A stretch of 64,000 bases of DNA, taken from positions 1 to 64,000 of the forward strand of contig NZ_FNBL01000019.1 of the NCBI RefSeq assembly GCF_900102315.1, in the 5' to 3' direction. This document shows, piece by piece, positions 1 through 8,066 of this stretch. Under the pieces are notes generated by a model. It was not told the DNA's origin and searched no databases. It saw only the letters and a list, made by a program, of their open reading frames with translations. A program made the translations under genes and the position numbers. Numbering within the stretch: the stretch's first letter is position 1; every line of letters begins with the position of its first letter. This DNA is from Celeribacter baekdonensis (GTDB taxonomy: Bacteria > Pseudomonadota > Alphaproteobacteria > Rhodobacterales > Rhodobacteraceae).

Positions 1-28
1 TGTGAACTCACAGTGAAGTGCAGTTCTT
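1..28 (+). repeat. Left terminal inverted repeat of the IS30 element
   Basis: Starts TGTGAACTCACAGTGAAGTG and matches the reverse complement of 1085-1113 imperfectly. The outermost base is uncertain because the window starts here. Confidence 0.6.
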
Positions 29-39
29 GATATCTCGTT

Positions 40-1050
40 TTACTCCAACCGGTTCTGTATTTCCATCAGGTTGCTTTCAAAGACCTCAGCGGGCGTCCGG
101 TAGCCAAGGCACTTGCGCGGCGTTGCGTTGAGGCGGTGGCAAATCGACCTCAAATATCGATTTGTCAGCGCCGTCGGTGCGGTTGATCTTGGCAGGTATC
201 GGCGCAGCCTGTTGTTCGTATTCTCAACAGTGCCTTTCTGATAGGGCGCTTGCGGGTCACAGAACCAGGCATCCGCACCGATCCCGGCCTTGAGAAGTTT
301 CCAGGCCGAGAACTCGGTGCCGCGGTCGAAGGTGATCGACTGGCGCGCGTCGGCGGGCAGGGGAGCCAACCCGTTGATCAGGGACTCCATGATCGGTTTG
401 GATTGGCGATCTTCATTACGCATCACGACGGCATAGCGGCTGACGCGCTCAACCAGTGACGTCACGTTTACCTTCCCATGCTCCTTGCGGAACATCACCA
501 AGTCGCACTCCCAATGACCGAATTCTAAGCGTTCTGAGACGCGCTCAGGCCTGTGTGACAGGCTTTGAACGTCGAATATGTGGGTTCTGTTGTGCCTGCG
601 GTAACCACGCGGCCGGCGGCGGCGGCGATGCTCAGGGAGATGGCGGTAGAACTGTTCCTTGCGACCGTCTTTGGAATAGGCAAAGCGATAGATCGTCTCG
701 TGGCTCACGCGGATCGGGTGCCGTTCGATCCGCATCCGGCCGGCTATCTGTTCGGGCGACCAGCCAGCCTTCAGGCGGTCTTCGATGGCGGCTTTCAAAT
801 CAGGGTGAATGATCATCTTGCGATGGATCGCGCGGCGCTGCTCATATTTGTCCTGAGCGACGAGCGCGTGATACCCATTTAGCTCAGGCAGTTCGTCGTC
901 CGTGTACCGATTACGCTTAATGTCTCGGTAGATCGTGGACGGGTCGCGACCCAGTCGATCCGCGATCTCTGAAATCGGCATTTTGGCTTCAAGCCACTTT
1001 GCAAGCTTGCGACGTTCGTCCAGCTTCAGGTGACAGTAGTGGGGTTCCAT
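40..1050 (-). CDS. IS30-family transposase
   Basis: A 336-residue DDE transposase. An N-terminal helix-turn-helix (residues 6-45, with the motif ISEIADRLGRDPSTIYRDIK) recognises the inverted repeats. The catalytic triad is visible as D183 in GHWECDLV, D242 in ITFDRGTEF and E276 in KGTVENTNNRLRRYLPR, with the IS30 spacing. Its length is normal for the family and no frameshift or stop interrupts it, so the element is probably still active. The ATG at 1050 follows a GGAGGATGAAGA Shine-Dalgarno region. Confidence 0.95.
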   Translation of the reverse strand: MEPHYCHLKLDERRKLAKWLEAKMPISEIADRLGRDPSTIYRDIKRNRYTDDELPELNGYHALVAQDKYEQRRAIHRKMIIHPDLKAAIEDRLKAGWSPEQIAGRMRIERHPIRVSHETIYRFAYSKDGRKEQFYRHLPEHRRRRRPRGYRRHNRTHIFDVQSLSHRPERVSERLEFGHWECDLVMFRKEHGKVNVTSLVERVSRYAVVMRNEDRQSKPIMESLINGLAPLPADARQSITFDRGTEFSAWKLLKAGIGADAWFCDPQAPYQKGTVENTNNRLRRYLPRSTAPTALTNRYLRSICHRLNATPRKCLGYRTPAEVFESNLMEIQNRLE

Positions 1051-1084
1051 TCTTCATCCTCCGTGCAACTCTCTGTTTTAGTAA

Positions 1085-1113
1085 AGAATTTGCACTTCGT
1101 TTGTGAATCCACC
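1085..1113 (-). repeat. Right terminal inverted repeat of the IS30 element
   Basis: On the minus strand it reads GGTGGATTCACAAACGAAGT followed by GCAAATTC, pairing imperfectly with the left end. Confidence 0.6.
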
Positions 1114-1326
1114 CCACCTACATCAAAAAGTCCTATAATCAGTCTTATGTTTAAAAATTGTCAATGAATTCGCTGCTCGCTTTAGTCATGTGAGGTCGAC
1201 GGCGCATACAGGTGCCTCAGTTTGCTATCATTACGGGCGGCATGTGTTTGGTAAGCTCATGGGGGTGAACTGCCTTCCCACCAAACCGCAGCTATAGTTG
1301 TGGGATAGGTGGGGAAAGGGGCATTG

Positions 1327-1371
1327 ATGGGCATCGCGGTTTTGAGAATTGATTTGGGCAAGACTGTTTAG
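1327..1371 (+). pseudogene. N-terminal stub resembling an IS110-family transposase
   Basis: A 14-codon frame reads MGIAVLRIDLGKTV and then stops. The IDLGK(T/N) motif right after the start is typical of IS110-type (DEDD) transposases, where it carries the first acidic catalytic residue. An AAAGGGG Shine-Dalgarno sequence lies six bases upstream of the ATG, supporting a real former gene start. The rest of the gene is missing and the next base starts the aldolase remnant. The match is short, so the family call is tentative. Confidence 0.35.
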
Positions 1372-1554
1372 GGTCTGTTGACGTTTGAGGATCCCCAAAT
1401 CGGCATTGCCACGCATCTGAAAACCCAAGACGCGTGCTGTGCCGTGATCGCCATGATCGAAGACGCCAGCGCCATTGACGAGATCGTGCAGGTGGAAGGT
1501 CTGGACGCGCTGTTCATTGGACGGGCTCATTTGGCCGTGACGATGGCGACGTAA
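1372..1554 (+). pseudogene. C-terminal remnant of an HpcH/HpaI aldolase family gene
   Basis: An open stretch of about 60 codons ends in TAA and reads CAVIAMIEDASAIDEIVQVE, then [16 protein letters not shown]. This is the conserved metal/substrate-binding core of HpcH/HpaI aldolases and citrate-lyase beta proteins (MIED...AV..ID.I..V.GVDALFIGR.DL). The N-terminal two thirds and the usual end are missing, and there is no start codon or ribosome site. The last 41 bases overlap the 3' end of glpK on the other strand, so the deletion or insertion that made this remnant probably also rewrote the glpK terminus. Confidence 0.7.
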
Positions 1555-3037
1555 ACATGCGTGTTGCCCGAACGGCCCGTTGCCATGCGCTATACTTGGC
1601 GTCTCGATCAGCCGCTTTCATGGTTGGCACAAACTGCCGGTCGCAAAACCACATTTCGGCAAAGCCTGCCTGATCCGGATATAGGCCTGCGCGGCTGCCT
1701 GCGAGCCACGCAGCGCCCATGGCGGTGGTTTCTTGGCACACTGGGCGATCAACGGGCACACCGATGATGTCGGACAGAAATTGCATGGTCCAATCCGATG
1801 CGCTCATGCCGCCATCGACCCGCAGGATCGCATCGCCACCGGGCGCGCGCCAATCGCGGTGCATGGCTTCTAAGAGATCACGGGTCTGATAGCCGACGGA
1901 TTGCAACGCCGCACGGGCGAATTCGGCAGGCCCCGAGTTGCGCGACAGGCCAAAAATTGCCCCGCGCGCCTCGGCATCCCAATAGGGCGCTCCAAGTCCG
2001 GTAAAGGCGGGCACCATGATCACAGGTTGCTCCTCGTCGGCGGCTTCGGCCAAGGGTTGGGTTTCTGTCGCATCCCGGATCATTTTCAACCCGTCCCGCA
2101 GCCATTGAACCGAAGCGCCGGCGATAAAAATCGAACCTTCGAGCGCGTAGGTTGGTTTGCCGTCCAGTTGATAGGCGATGGTGGTCAACAAACGGTTTTG
2201 CGAGGTGACGGGCGTGTCGCCGGTATTCATCAAAGCAAAACAGCCAGTGCCATAGGTGGATTTCAACATGCCGGGTCGAAAGCAGGCCTGACCGATTGTG
2301 GCCGCCTGTTGATCGCCTGCGACACCAAGAATGGGGAGGGGACGCCCGAACAGGTCGGGGCGCGTCATGCCAAAATCGGCGGCGCAATCGCGGACCTCGG
2401 GGAGCATATCCATGGGGATGCCCAAGAGATCACAAATCGTCGTACTCCAGCGCCCTTTGCGAATATCATACAACAGGGTCCGGGCCGCATTTGTGGCATC
2501 GGTCGCATGCACTTTGCCGCCCGTCAATTTCCAGATCAGGTAGCTGTCGACGGTGCCAAACAACAGATCCCCGGCTTTGGCCGCAGCGCGTGCGCCCTCG
2601 ACCGTGTCGAGCAACCATTTGACTTTGGTGCCGGAAAAATAAGGATCAATCAGCAATCCGGTACGGTCGGTGAACATCTGTTCATGACCCTCTGCACGCA
2701 AGCTCTCACAGATTGCGGCGGTGCGGCGGTCTTGCCAGACGATGGCATTATGGATGGGCTGACCCGTCTTGCGGTTCCACACCACAGTGGTTTCGCGTTG
2801 GTTGGTGATCCCGATGGCGGCAATGTCGCGTGTGTCTATATTGGCCTTTTCAATGACCGCACGACAGGTGCCAGCGGTCGTGGCCCAGAGGTCAGACACA
2901 TCATGTTCGACCCAACCGGATTGTGGGAAATACTGCGGGAATTCTTCTTGGGCGACTGCCGTTGTTTGCAACTGAGCGTCAAACAAGATCGCCCGACTGG
3001 AGGTCGTGCCCTGATCAATGGCAAGAATATATGTCAT
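1514..3037 (-). CDS. glpK: Glycerol kinase
   Basis: Phosphorylates glycerol to sn-glycerol 3-phosphate in the cytoplasm, trapping what the upstream ABC transporter imports. It is an FGGY kinase of 507 residues: N-terminal phosphate-binding motif [17 protein letters not shown], the NQRETTVVW and [14 protein letters not shown] segments, and the C-terminal MAAAWLAG-type signature ([12 protein letters not shown]). It is the last gene of the glycerol operon, about 100 bases after glpV, with a hairpin between. The C-terminal dozen residues ([12 protein letters not shown]) are antisense to the aldolase remnant and unlike a normal GlpK end, so the native stop was probably lost. The ATG is preceded by GGGAGGACC. 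Confidence 0.95.
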   Translation of the reverse strand: MTYILAIDQGTTSSRAILFDAQLQTTAVAQEEFPQYFPQSGWVEHDVSDLWATTAGTCRAVIEKANIDTRDIAAIGITNQRETTVVWNRKTGQPIHNAIVWQDRRTAAICESLRAEGHEQMFTDRTGLLIDPYFSGTKVKWLLDTVEGARAAAKAGDLLFGTVDSYLIWKLTGGKVHATDATNAARTLLYDIRKGRWSTTICDLLGIPMDMLPEVRDCAADFGMTRPDLFGRPLPILGVAGDQQAATIGQACFRPGMLKSTYGTGCFALMNTGDTPVTSQNRLLTTIAYQLDGKPTYALEGSIFIAGASVQWLRDGLKMIRDATETQPLAEAADEEQPVIMVPAFTGLGAPYWDAEARGAIFGLSRNSGPAEFARAALQSVGYQTRDLLEAMHRDWRAPGGDAILRVDGGMSASDWTMQFLSDIIGVPVDRPVCQETTAMGAAWLAGSRAGLYPDQAGFAEMWFCDRQFVPTMKAADRDAKYSAWQRAVRATRMFTSPSSRPNEPVQ

Positions 3038-3093
3038 GAGGGTCCTCCCCGTTCACGCAAAATGGCCGGGCATAAGCCGCCGGGCACAAAAAC

Positions 3094-3119
3094 GGGGCGC
3101 AGCAGATCTGCCGCGCCCC
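3094..3119 (-). terminator. Hairpin between glpV and glpK (attenuator or mRNA 3'-end stabiliser)
   Basis: GGGGCGC pairs with GCGCCCC around AGCAGATCTG. On the minus strand the stem is followed by GTTTTTG. It lies between the glpV stop and the glpK start, so it should reduce read-through into glpK or protect the glpV message. Confidence 0.65.
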
Positions 3120-3135
3120 GGCAAGGGTTACAAAC

Positions 3136-4842
3136 TTATTGCTTCCAGGAGGAAACAAGTTCGTCATAGCCGATGGTCATCGGGGTTTCGTCCTCGTCGG
3201 CCAGCTTGGGCTTTGGTGCGCCCGGCTGTTCCAACCAATAGCTGTCGTCCTCTTTGTCGTTGAGAACCGGACCAAGATCGCCTTGGATTCCAGCGCGTTC
3301 CAGACGTGCCATCACGCTTTCCATATCACCACAAAGCTGATCAAGCGCCTCTTTCGAGGTTTTCGCACCGGACATGGCATCGCCGATGTTCTGCCACCAC
3401 AGCTGTGCAAGCTTCGGATAGTCAGGCACGTTTGTACCCGTAGGTGACCAACGGACACGGTCCGGCGAGCGATAAAATTCGACCAGACCACCCAGTTTGT
3501 CCGCGCGATCGGTGAAGTGATCGGAATTGATGGTGGATTCGCGAATAAACGTGAGACCGATATCGGATTTCTTCACATCGACAGTCATAGAGGTGACGAA
3601 CTGTGCGTAAAGCCATGCAGCTTGGGCACGATCCACCGGAGTGGATTTCATCAAGGTCCAGCTGCCCACGTCCTGATAGCCAACTTTCATGCCCTCTTCC
3701 CAATACACGCCATGCGGGCTTGGGGCGAGGCGCCACTTTGGTGTGCCGTCTTCGTTCATCACAGCATCAGAGGCGACCAGAGGTGCGACAAAGGTGGTGT
3801 ACATGAACATCTGTTGCGCGATATTGCCCTGTGCCGGAACAGGACCCGCCTCAGAGAAGGTCATGCCAGCCGCTGAGGGAGGGGCATAGTCTTGCAGCCA
3901 CTTGATCGCTTTGTCGATGGCATAGACAGCCGCAGGGGAGTTCGTCGCCCCACCACGATCGACACAGGCCCCAACGGGTTGCGATTTGTCATTCACACGG
4001 ATGCCCCATTCGTCGACCGGAAGCCCGTTCGGTTCACCCTTGTCGCCCATCCCGGCCATGGACATCCACGCGTCGGTGTAGCGCCAGCCGAGGCTCGGGT
4101 CTTTTTTGCCGTAATCCATGTTGCCATAGACTTCGACGCCATCAATGGTGCGCCCGGTAAAGAATTCGGCAATGTCTTCATAGGCTGACCAGTTCACAGG
4201 CACACCGAGATCATAGCCATAGGCCTCTTTAAAGGCCGCTTTGATGTCAGGGTCATTGAACCAGTCATAGCGGAACCAATAGAGGTTCGCGAACTGTTGG
4301 GTCGGGAGCTGATACAGATCCCCATCGGGGGCGGTGGTGAACTGTGTGCCGATGAAATCCGCGAGGTTCAGCGTCGGCGAGGTCACGTCCTTGCCCTCAT
4401 TCGCCATCCAGTCGGTCAGGTTGCGCACCTGTTGATAGCGCCAGTGGGTGCCGATCAGATCGGAGTCGTTGACATAGGCATCATAGATGTTTTCGCCAGA
4501 CTGCATTTGGGTTTGCAGTTTTTCGACCACATCGCCTTCGCCGATCAGGTCATGCGTGACGTTGATGCCTGTGATGGCTGTGAACGCAGGGGCAAGCACT
4601 TGGGATTCGTATTCATGGGTGGTGATGGTCTCGGAGACCACGTTGATCGACATGCCCTGAAACGGTTGCGCGGCATCAATGAACCACTGCATTTCTGCTT
4701 CTTGATCGGCACGGGACAGGGTCGACAGGCCCGCGATCTCGTTGTCCAGAAAGTCAGTCGCTGCGGCCATATCGGCCCAAGCGGGTTGAGTAAGCGCAAG
4801 CGCCAATCCCAGAGCCGTTGATGATTTCAGTAAGACGTTCAT
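3136..4842 (-). CDS. glpV: Glycerol ABC transporter, substrate-binding protein
   Basis: Periplasmic glycerol-binding protein of the GlpSTPQUV importer first described in Rhizobium leguminosarum. It is 568 residues, long for a sugar-type binding protein but usual for this family. A Sec signal peptide (MNVLLKSSTALGLALALTQPAWA) precedes the mature start at DMAAATDF. A large mature body of the extracellular solute-binding family 1 type follows. A longer upstream frame is open, but the ATG at 4842 is chosen because GGGAGGA lies just upstream and the signal peptide begins there. Hairpins on both sides suggest segmental mRNA stabilisation, which suits a binding protein needed in excess over the permeases. 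Confidence 0.93.
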   Translation of the reverse strand: MNVLLKSSTALGLALALTQPAWADMAAATDFLDNEIAGLSTLSRADQEAEMQWFIDAAQPFQGMSINVVSETITTHEYESQVLAPAFTAITGINVTHDLIGEGDVVEKLQTQMQSGENIYDAYVNDSDLIGTHWRYQQVRNLTDWMANEGKDVTSPTLNLADFIGTQFTTAPDGDLYQLPTQQFANLYWFRYDWFNDPDIKAAFKEAYGYDLGVPVNWSAYEDIAEFFTGRTIDGVEVYGNMDYGKKDPSLGWRYTDAWMSMAGMGDKGEPNGLPVDEWGIRVNDKSQPVGACVDRGGATNSPAAVYAIDKAIKWLQDYAPPSAAGMTFSEAGPVPAQGNIAQQMFMYTTFVAPLVASDAVMNEDGTPKWRLAPSPHGVYWEEGMKVGYQDVGSWTLMKSTPVDRAQAAWLYAQFVTSMTVDVKKSDIGLTFIRESTINSDHFTDRADKLGGLVEFYRSPDRVRWSPTGTNVPDYPKLAQLWWQNIGDAMSGAKTSKEALDQLCGDMESVMARLERAGIQGDLGPVLNDKEDDSYWLEQPGAPKPKLADEDETPMTIGYDELVSSWKQ

Positions 4843-4880
4843 AATAGGTTTCCTCCCTTTGGTTGAACGTAGGCGTAGAG

Positions 4881-4912
4881 CCGGCCTGAACCTCTTCCAT
4901 TTTCCAGGCCGG
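4881..4912 (-). other. Intercistronic stem-loop upstream of glpV
   Basis: CCGGCCTG (4881-4888) and CAGGCCGG (4905-4912) form an eight-pair stem with a 16-base loop in the glpU-glpV gap. No T-run follows, so a processing or stability element is likelier than a terminator. Confidence 0.5.
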
Positions 4913-4925
4913 AGTTTGTCAGCAC

Positions 4926-5201
4926 CTACACCCAGCGAAACACCGCTGCGGCATAGACCAGACAGGCAATCAAGGCGTAAGCTTGTGGGCCGACGCCCAA
5001 ACCAAGCCACGCCAGATTGATAAACGCGGACCCCAAGAGCGTGATGAACAACCGATCCCCCCGCGTGGTTTCGATCTGTAGAATACCCTTGCGGGGCATC
5101 TCGGGGAATTTGATCGCCAGCACCGTAAAGGTGGCCAGAAGTCCAGCGATGATAAGAAAAAATGTGGCGGTGGGCCATGTCCAGGCCATCCAGTCAAGCA
5201 T
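4926..5201 (-). CDS. glpU: Small membrane protein of the glycerol ABC transporter (DUF2160)
   Basis: A 91-residue inner-membrane protein with three hydrophobic segments (about residues 10-30, 50-68 and 70-90) and a basic loop around KFPEMPRKG. It matches the DUF2160/GlpU family, which is found only between glpQ and glpV in alphaproteobacterial glycerol operons. Its role in transport is not known; position implies association with the GlpPQ permease. The start ATG at 5201 has AAAGGAG eight bases upstream, 28 bases after the glpQ stop. Confidence 0.88.
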   Translation of the reverse strand: MLDWMAWTWPTATFFLIIAGLLATFTVLAIKFPEMPRKGILQIETTRGDRLFITLLGSAFINLAWLGLGVGPQAYALIACLVYAAAVFRWV

Positions 5202-5229
5202 AGCGAACTCCTTTCAAACGGCGCATCCT

Positions 5230-6114
5230 TTACACCCGTCCCAGGGCAAAGCCCTTGGCGATGTAGTTGCGGACAAAATAGATGACCAATGCACCGGGAA
5301 CGATGGTCAGGACACCCGCGGCGGCCAGCACGCCCCAGTCGACACCGGCGGCCCCGACGGTGCGGGTCATGGTGGCGGCGATGGGTTTGGCGTCCACAGA
5401 GGTCAGGGTGCGGCTCAGCAGCAATTCGACCCAAGAGAACATGAAGCAAAAGAAGGCCGCGACGCCGATGCCGCTTGCGATGAGGGGCGTGAAGATTTTC
5501 ACGAAAAACGCCGGGAACGAATAGCCGTCGATATAGGCGGTCTCGTCGATTTCCTTGGGCACACCCCGCATGAAGCCTTCCAAAATCCAGACCGCGAGCG
5601 GCACATTGAACAGACAATGCGCCAGAGCCACCGCAATATGCGTGTCAAAAAGGCCGATGCTGGAATAAAGTTGAAAGAACGGCAGGGCAAACACGGCAGG
5701 CGGTGCCATACGGTTGGTCAAGAGCCAAAAGAACAGATGTTTGTCACCCATGAAACTGTAGCGGCTGAACGCATAGGCGGCCGGTAGCGCGACGGCGAGA
5801 CTGATGGTCGTGTTCATCACAACATAGATCAGTGAGTTGACATAGCCCATGTACCAACTCGGGTCGGTGAGGATGGTCGCATAGTTTTCAAACGTGAAAT
5901 TGCGGGGCCACAGGCTAAAGGCGCCGAGGATTTCGGAGTTGGTCTTGAGGCTCATATTGAGCAGCCAATAGATCGGCAGCATCAAGAACAGCAGGTAAAG
6001 CCCCATCACCACGGCCCCGCCAGAGGGGCGCATCCGTTTGGACGTGGTGCGCGGTTTTTCAATTTTCATCTCGGTCGCCTGGGTGACGACGTTTGGAATT
6101 GCGGTATCGGTCAT
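5230..6114 (-). CDS. glpQ: Glycerol ABC transporter, permease
   Basis: One of the two inner-membrane channel subunits of the glycerol importer. The 294 residues contain about six transmembrane segments of the binding-protein-dependent permease (MalG-like) fold, with the EAA-type cytoplasmic loop near VPKEIDETAYIDGYS, where the ATPases dock. An unusually long hydrophilic N-terminus (about 30 residues) precedes the first membrane helix. It starts one base after the glpP stop (TAAATG), so the two are translationally coupled. Confidence 0.93.
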   Translation of the reverse strand: MTDTAIPNVVTQATEMKIEKPRTTSKRMRPSGGAVVMGLYLLFLMLPIYWLLNMSLKTNSEILGAFSLWPRNFTFENYATILTDPSWYMGYVNSLIYVVMNTTISLAVALPAAYAFSRYSFMGDKHLFFWLLTNRMAPPAVFALPFFQLYSSIGLFDTHIAVALAHCLFNVPLAVWILEGFMRGVPKEIDETAYIDGYSFPAFFVKIFTPLIASGIGVAAFFCFMFSWVELLLSRTLTSVDAKPIAATMTRTVGAAGVDWGVLAAAGVLTIVPGALVIYFVRNYIAKGFALGRV

Positions 6115-6987
6115 TTACTTGCCATCCCTTTTATCAATCGTGGTCATCACCGTGTAGAACACCCAACTGATCGCCATAATCGTCAGGAAATACATCAGGC
6201 TAAAGGCGGCCGCAGGTCCAAGATCAAATTGCCCCAAGGCCATTTTCACAAGGTCGATGGAGAGGAAGGTGGTCGCATTGCCCGGACCGCCCCCGGTCAA
6301 AACGAAAGGCTCGGTGTAGATCATAAAGCTGTCCATAAAGCGCAGCAGGATCGCAATCATCAACACGCCCGCCATCTTGGGCAATTCAATGTAGCGAAAC
6401 ACGGCCCAGCGGCTGGCTTGGTCGATTTTCGCCGCTTGATAATAGGCATCAGGGATCGAACGCAGACCAGCATAGGCCAACAGCGCCACGAGCGAGGTCC
6501 AGTGCCAGACGTCCATCACGATCACAGTGATCCACGCGTCCATCGTGTCTTGGGTGTAGTTGTAATCCACACCCAGCGCGTCCAGCGCGTAGCCCAAAAG
6601 CCCAATATCGACGCGGCCAAAAATTTGCCAAATGGTGCCCACCACGTTCCACGGGATCAACAAAGGCAGCGACATCAACACAAGACAGAACGAGGACCAA
6701 AAGCCCTTTTTCGGCATGTGCAGCGCGACATAAATCCCCAGCGGCACTTCAATGGCCAAAATGATGCAGGAGAACATCAACTGACGCCCAAGCGCGTTCC
6801 ACATCCGATCCGAATGCAACATGTCATCAAACCAATCGAGGCCTGCCCAGAAAAACTGGTTGTTGCCGAACGTGTCTTGGACAGAATAGTTCACCACGGT
6901 CATCAATGGGATGACGGCGGAAAAGGCGACAAGGATCAGCACGGGCAGGACAAGGAACCATGCTTTTTGATTGACGGTCTTGTTCAT
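6115..6987 (-). CDS. glpP: Glycerol ABC transporter, permease
   Basis: The second channel subunit, 290 residues, MalF/UgpA-like, with six predicted membrane helices. The EAA loop is seen as LRSIPDAYYQAAKIDQASRW. It starts inside the glpT stop (ATGA overlap at 6984-6987) and is followed directly by glpQ, so the operon order matches the rhizobial glpSTPQUV arrangement. Confidence 0.93.
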   Translation of the reverse strand: MNKTVNQKAWFLVLPVLILVAFSAVIPLMTVVNYSVQDTFGNNQFFWAGLDWFDDMLHSDRMWNALGRQLMFSCIILAIEVPLGIYVALHMPKKGFWSSFCLVLMSLPLLIPWNVVGTIWQIFGRVDIGLLGYALDALGVDYNYTQDTMDAWITVIVMDVWHWTSLVALLAYAGLRSIPDAYYQAAKIDQASRWAVFRYIELPKMAGVLMIAILLRFMDSFMIYTEPFVLTGGGPGNATTFLSIDLVKMALGQFDLGPAAAFSLMYFLTIMAISWVFYTVMTTIDKRDGK

Positions 6988-8066
6988 GCGGCGTCCCCTT
7001 TTGCACTGACGCGCCAGTCATTGGCGTAAACATTGATCCCTTCGGGCGCAAAACTGATCCGGTCTGTCCCTGCGGGAATGTCGACCCCCTCACCGATGAC
7101 CGCGTTTGTTTCGCGCCCCTCGACGTTCAGGCGGACAATCTTGTGACGCCCGACGTCTTCGACGCGGTTGATCTGCGCGGGAATACCCGCGCCGCCCGCG
7201 CTCAGCCGGATGAATTCAGGACGCACGCCAAGCTGTGTTTTGCCGCTTGCCACATAGGTGCCACCCAGATCGACGGTGGTGTCGCCAACGCGGGCCGTGG
7301 CGCCCTCAATTGTGGCGTCAAACAGATTCATACCGGGTGAGCCGATAAAATAGCCCACAAAAGTATGCGCGGGGCGTTCGAACAGGTCTTGTGGCGTGCC
7401 AATTTGTACGACGCGACCGTCATACATGACGACGACCTTATCCGCAAAGGTCAGCGCCTCGGTTTGGTCGTGGGTCACATAGATCATTGTGTGCCCGAAA
7501 TCCTGATGCAGTTGCTTGAGCTGCGTGCGCAATTCCCATTTCATATGCGGGTCAATCACGGTCAGGGGTTCATCAAACAAGAGCGCGTTGACGTCCTCGC
7601 GCACCATGCCGCGGCCAAGCGAAATCTTTTGTTTTGCATCTGCCGTCAGGCCGCGCGCTTTGTGATCCAGCTCCGCTTCCATATCAATCATCTTACCGAC
7701 GCGCTGGACGCGACGTTTGATCTCGGCTGCGTCCATGCCCCGGTTTTTCAGCGGGAACGCAAGGTTTTGCCGCACTGTCATCGTGTCGTAAACAACAGGG
7801 AACTGAAACACCTGCGCGATGTTGCGGTCTGCCGTCGGGGACATCGTCACATCGGTGCCATCGAACAACACCCGACCTTGTGAGGGGATCAACAGACCGG
7901 AAATGATGTTCAAAAGCGTGGACTTGCCGCAGCCGGATGAACCCAAAAGCGCATAGGCCTCGCCATCGGCCCAATCATGGTTCAACTCTTTGAGCGCAAA
8001 GTCGTTTTCACTCTTTGGGTCCGGCAAATAGGAATGCGCAAGGTTCTCAAGTGTGATCTTAGCCAT
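6984..8066 (-). CDS. glpT: Glycerol ABC transporter, ATP-binding protein
   Basis: One of two different ATPases that power the importer. It is 360 residues with Walker A LLGSSGCGKSTL, Q-loop QVFQFPVVYDTMTV, Walker B ALLFDEPL and switch His in YVTHDQTEA. The ABC signature region reads ADAKQKISLGRGM rather than canonical LSGGQ, so the two nucleotide sites are probably unequal. A C-terminal TOBE-type domain starts near residue 240. The ATG at 8066 overlaps the end of glpS by eight bases; an upstream in-frame extension is rejected on that basis. The symbol is the GlpSTPQUV one, not the glycerol-3-phosphate antiporter GlpT. Confidence 0.92.
   Translation of the reverse strand: MAKITLENLAHSYLPDPKSENDFALKELNHDWADGEAYALLGSSGCGKSTLLNIISGLLIPSQGRVLFDGTDVTMSPTADRNIAQVFQFPVVYDTMTVRQNLAFPLKNRGMDAAEIKRRVQRVGKMIDMEAELDHKARGLTADAKQKISLGRGMVREDVNALLFDEPLTVIDPHMKWELRTQLKQLHQDFGHTMIYVTHDQTEALTFADKVVVMYDGRVVQIGTPQDLFERPAHTFVGYFIGSPGMNLFDATIEGATARVGDTTVDLGGTYVASGKTQLGVRPEFIRLSAGGAGIPAQINRVEDVGRHKIVRLNVEGRETNAVIGEGVDIPAGTDRISFAPEGINVYANDWRVSAKGDAA

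Larger units (their letters stand above)
1..1113. mobile_element. IS30-family insertion sequence
   Basis: A single transposase gene nearly fills the element, and imperfect inverted repeats lie at both ends. The left end (1-28) and the reverse complement of the right end (1085-1113) share TTCAC/CTCAC, then GAAGTGCA, then TTCTT, with one or two small gaps. The left flank lies outside the window, so a target-site duplication cannot be checked. The element abuts a strip of gene debris (1327-1554), so it may be one of several insertions that eroded this side of the glycerol operon. Confidence 0.85.

Noticed and set aside
1901-3169. Long plus-strand open frame across glpK
   Set aside because: It is antisense to an unambiguous glycerol kinase, has no family features or ribosome site, and results from codon bias of the real gene.
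4843-5178. 680-residue version of the glycerol-binding protein with an N-terminal extension
   Set aside because: The extension runs through glpU in another frame and across a stem-loop; a signal peptide and good ribosome site mark the start at 4842.
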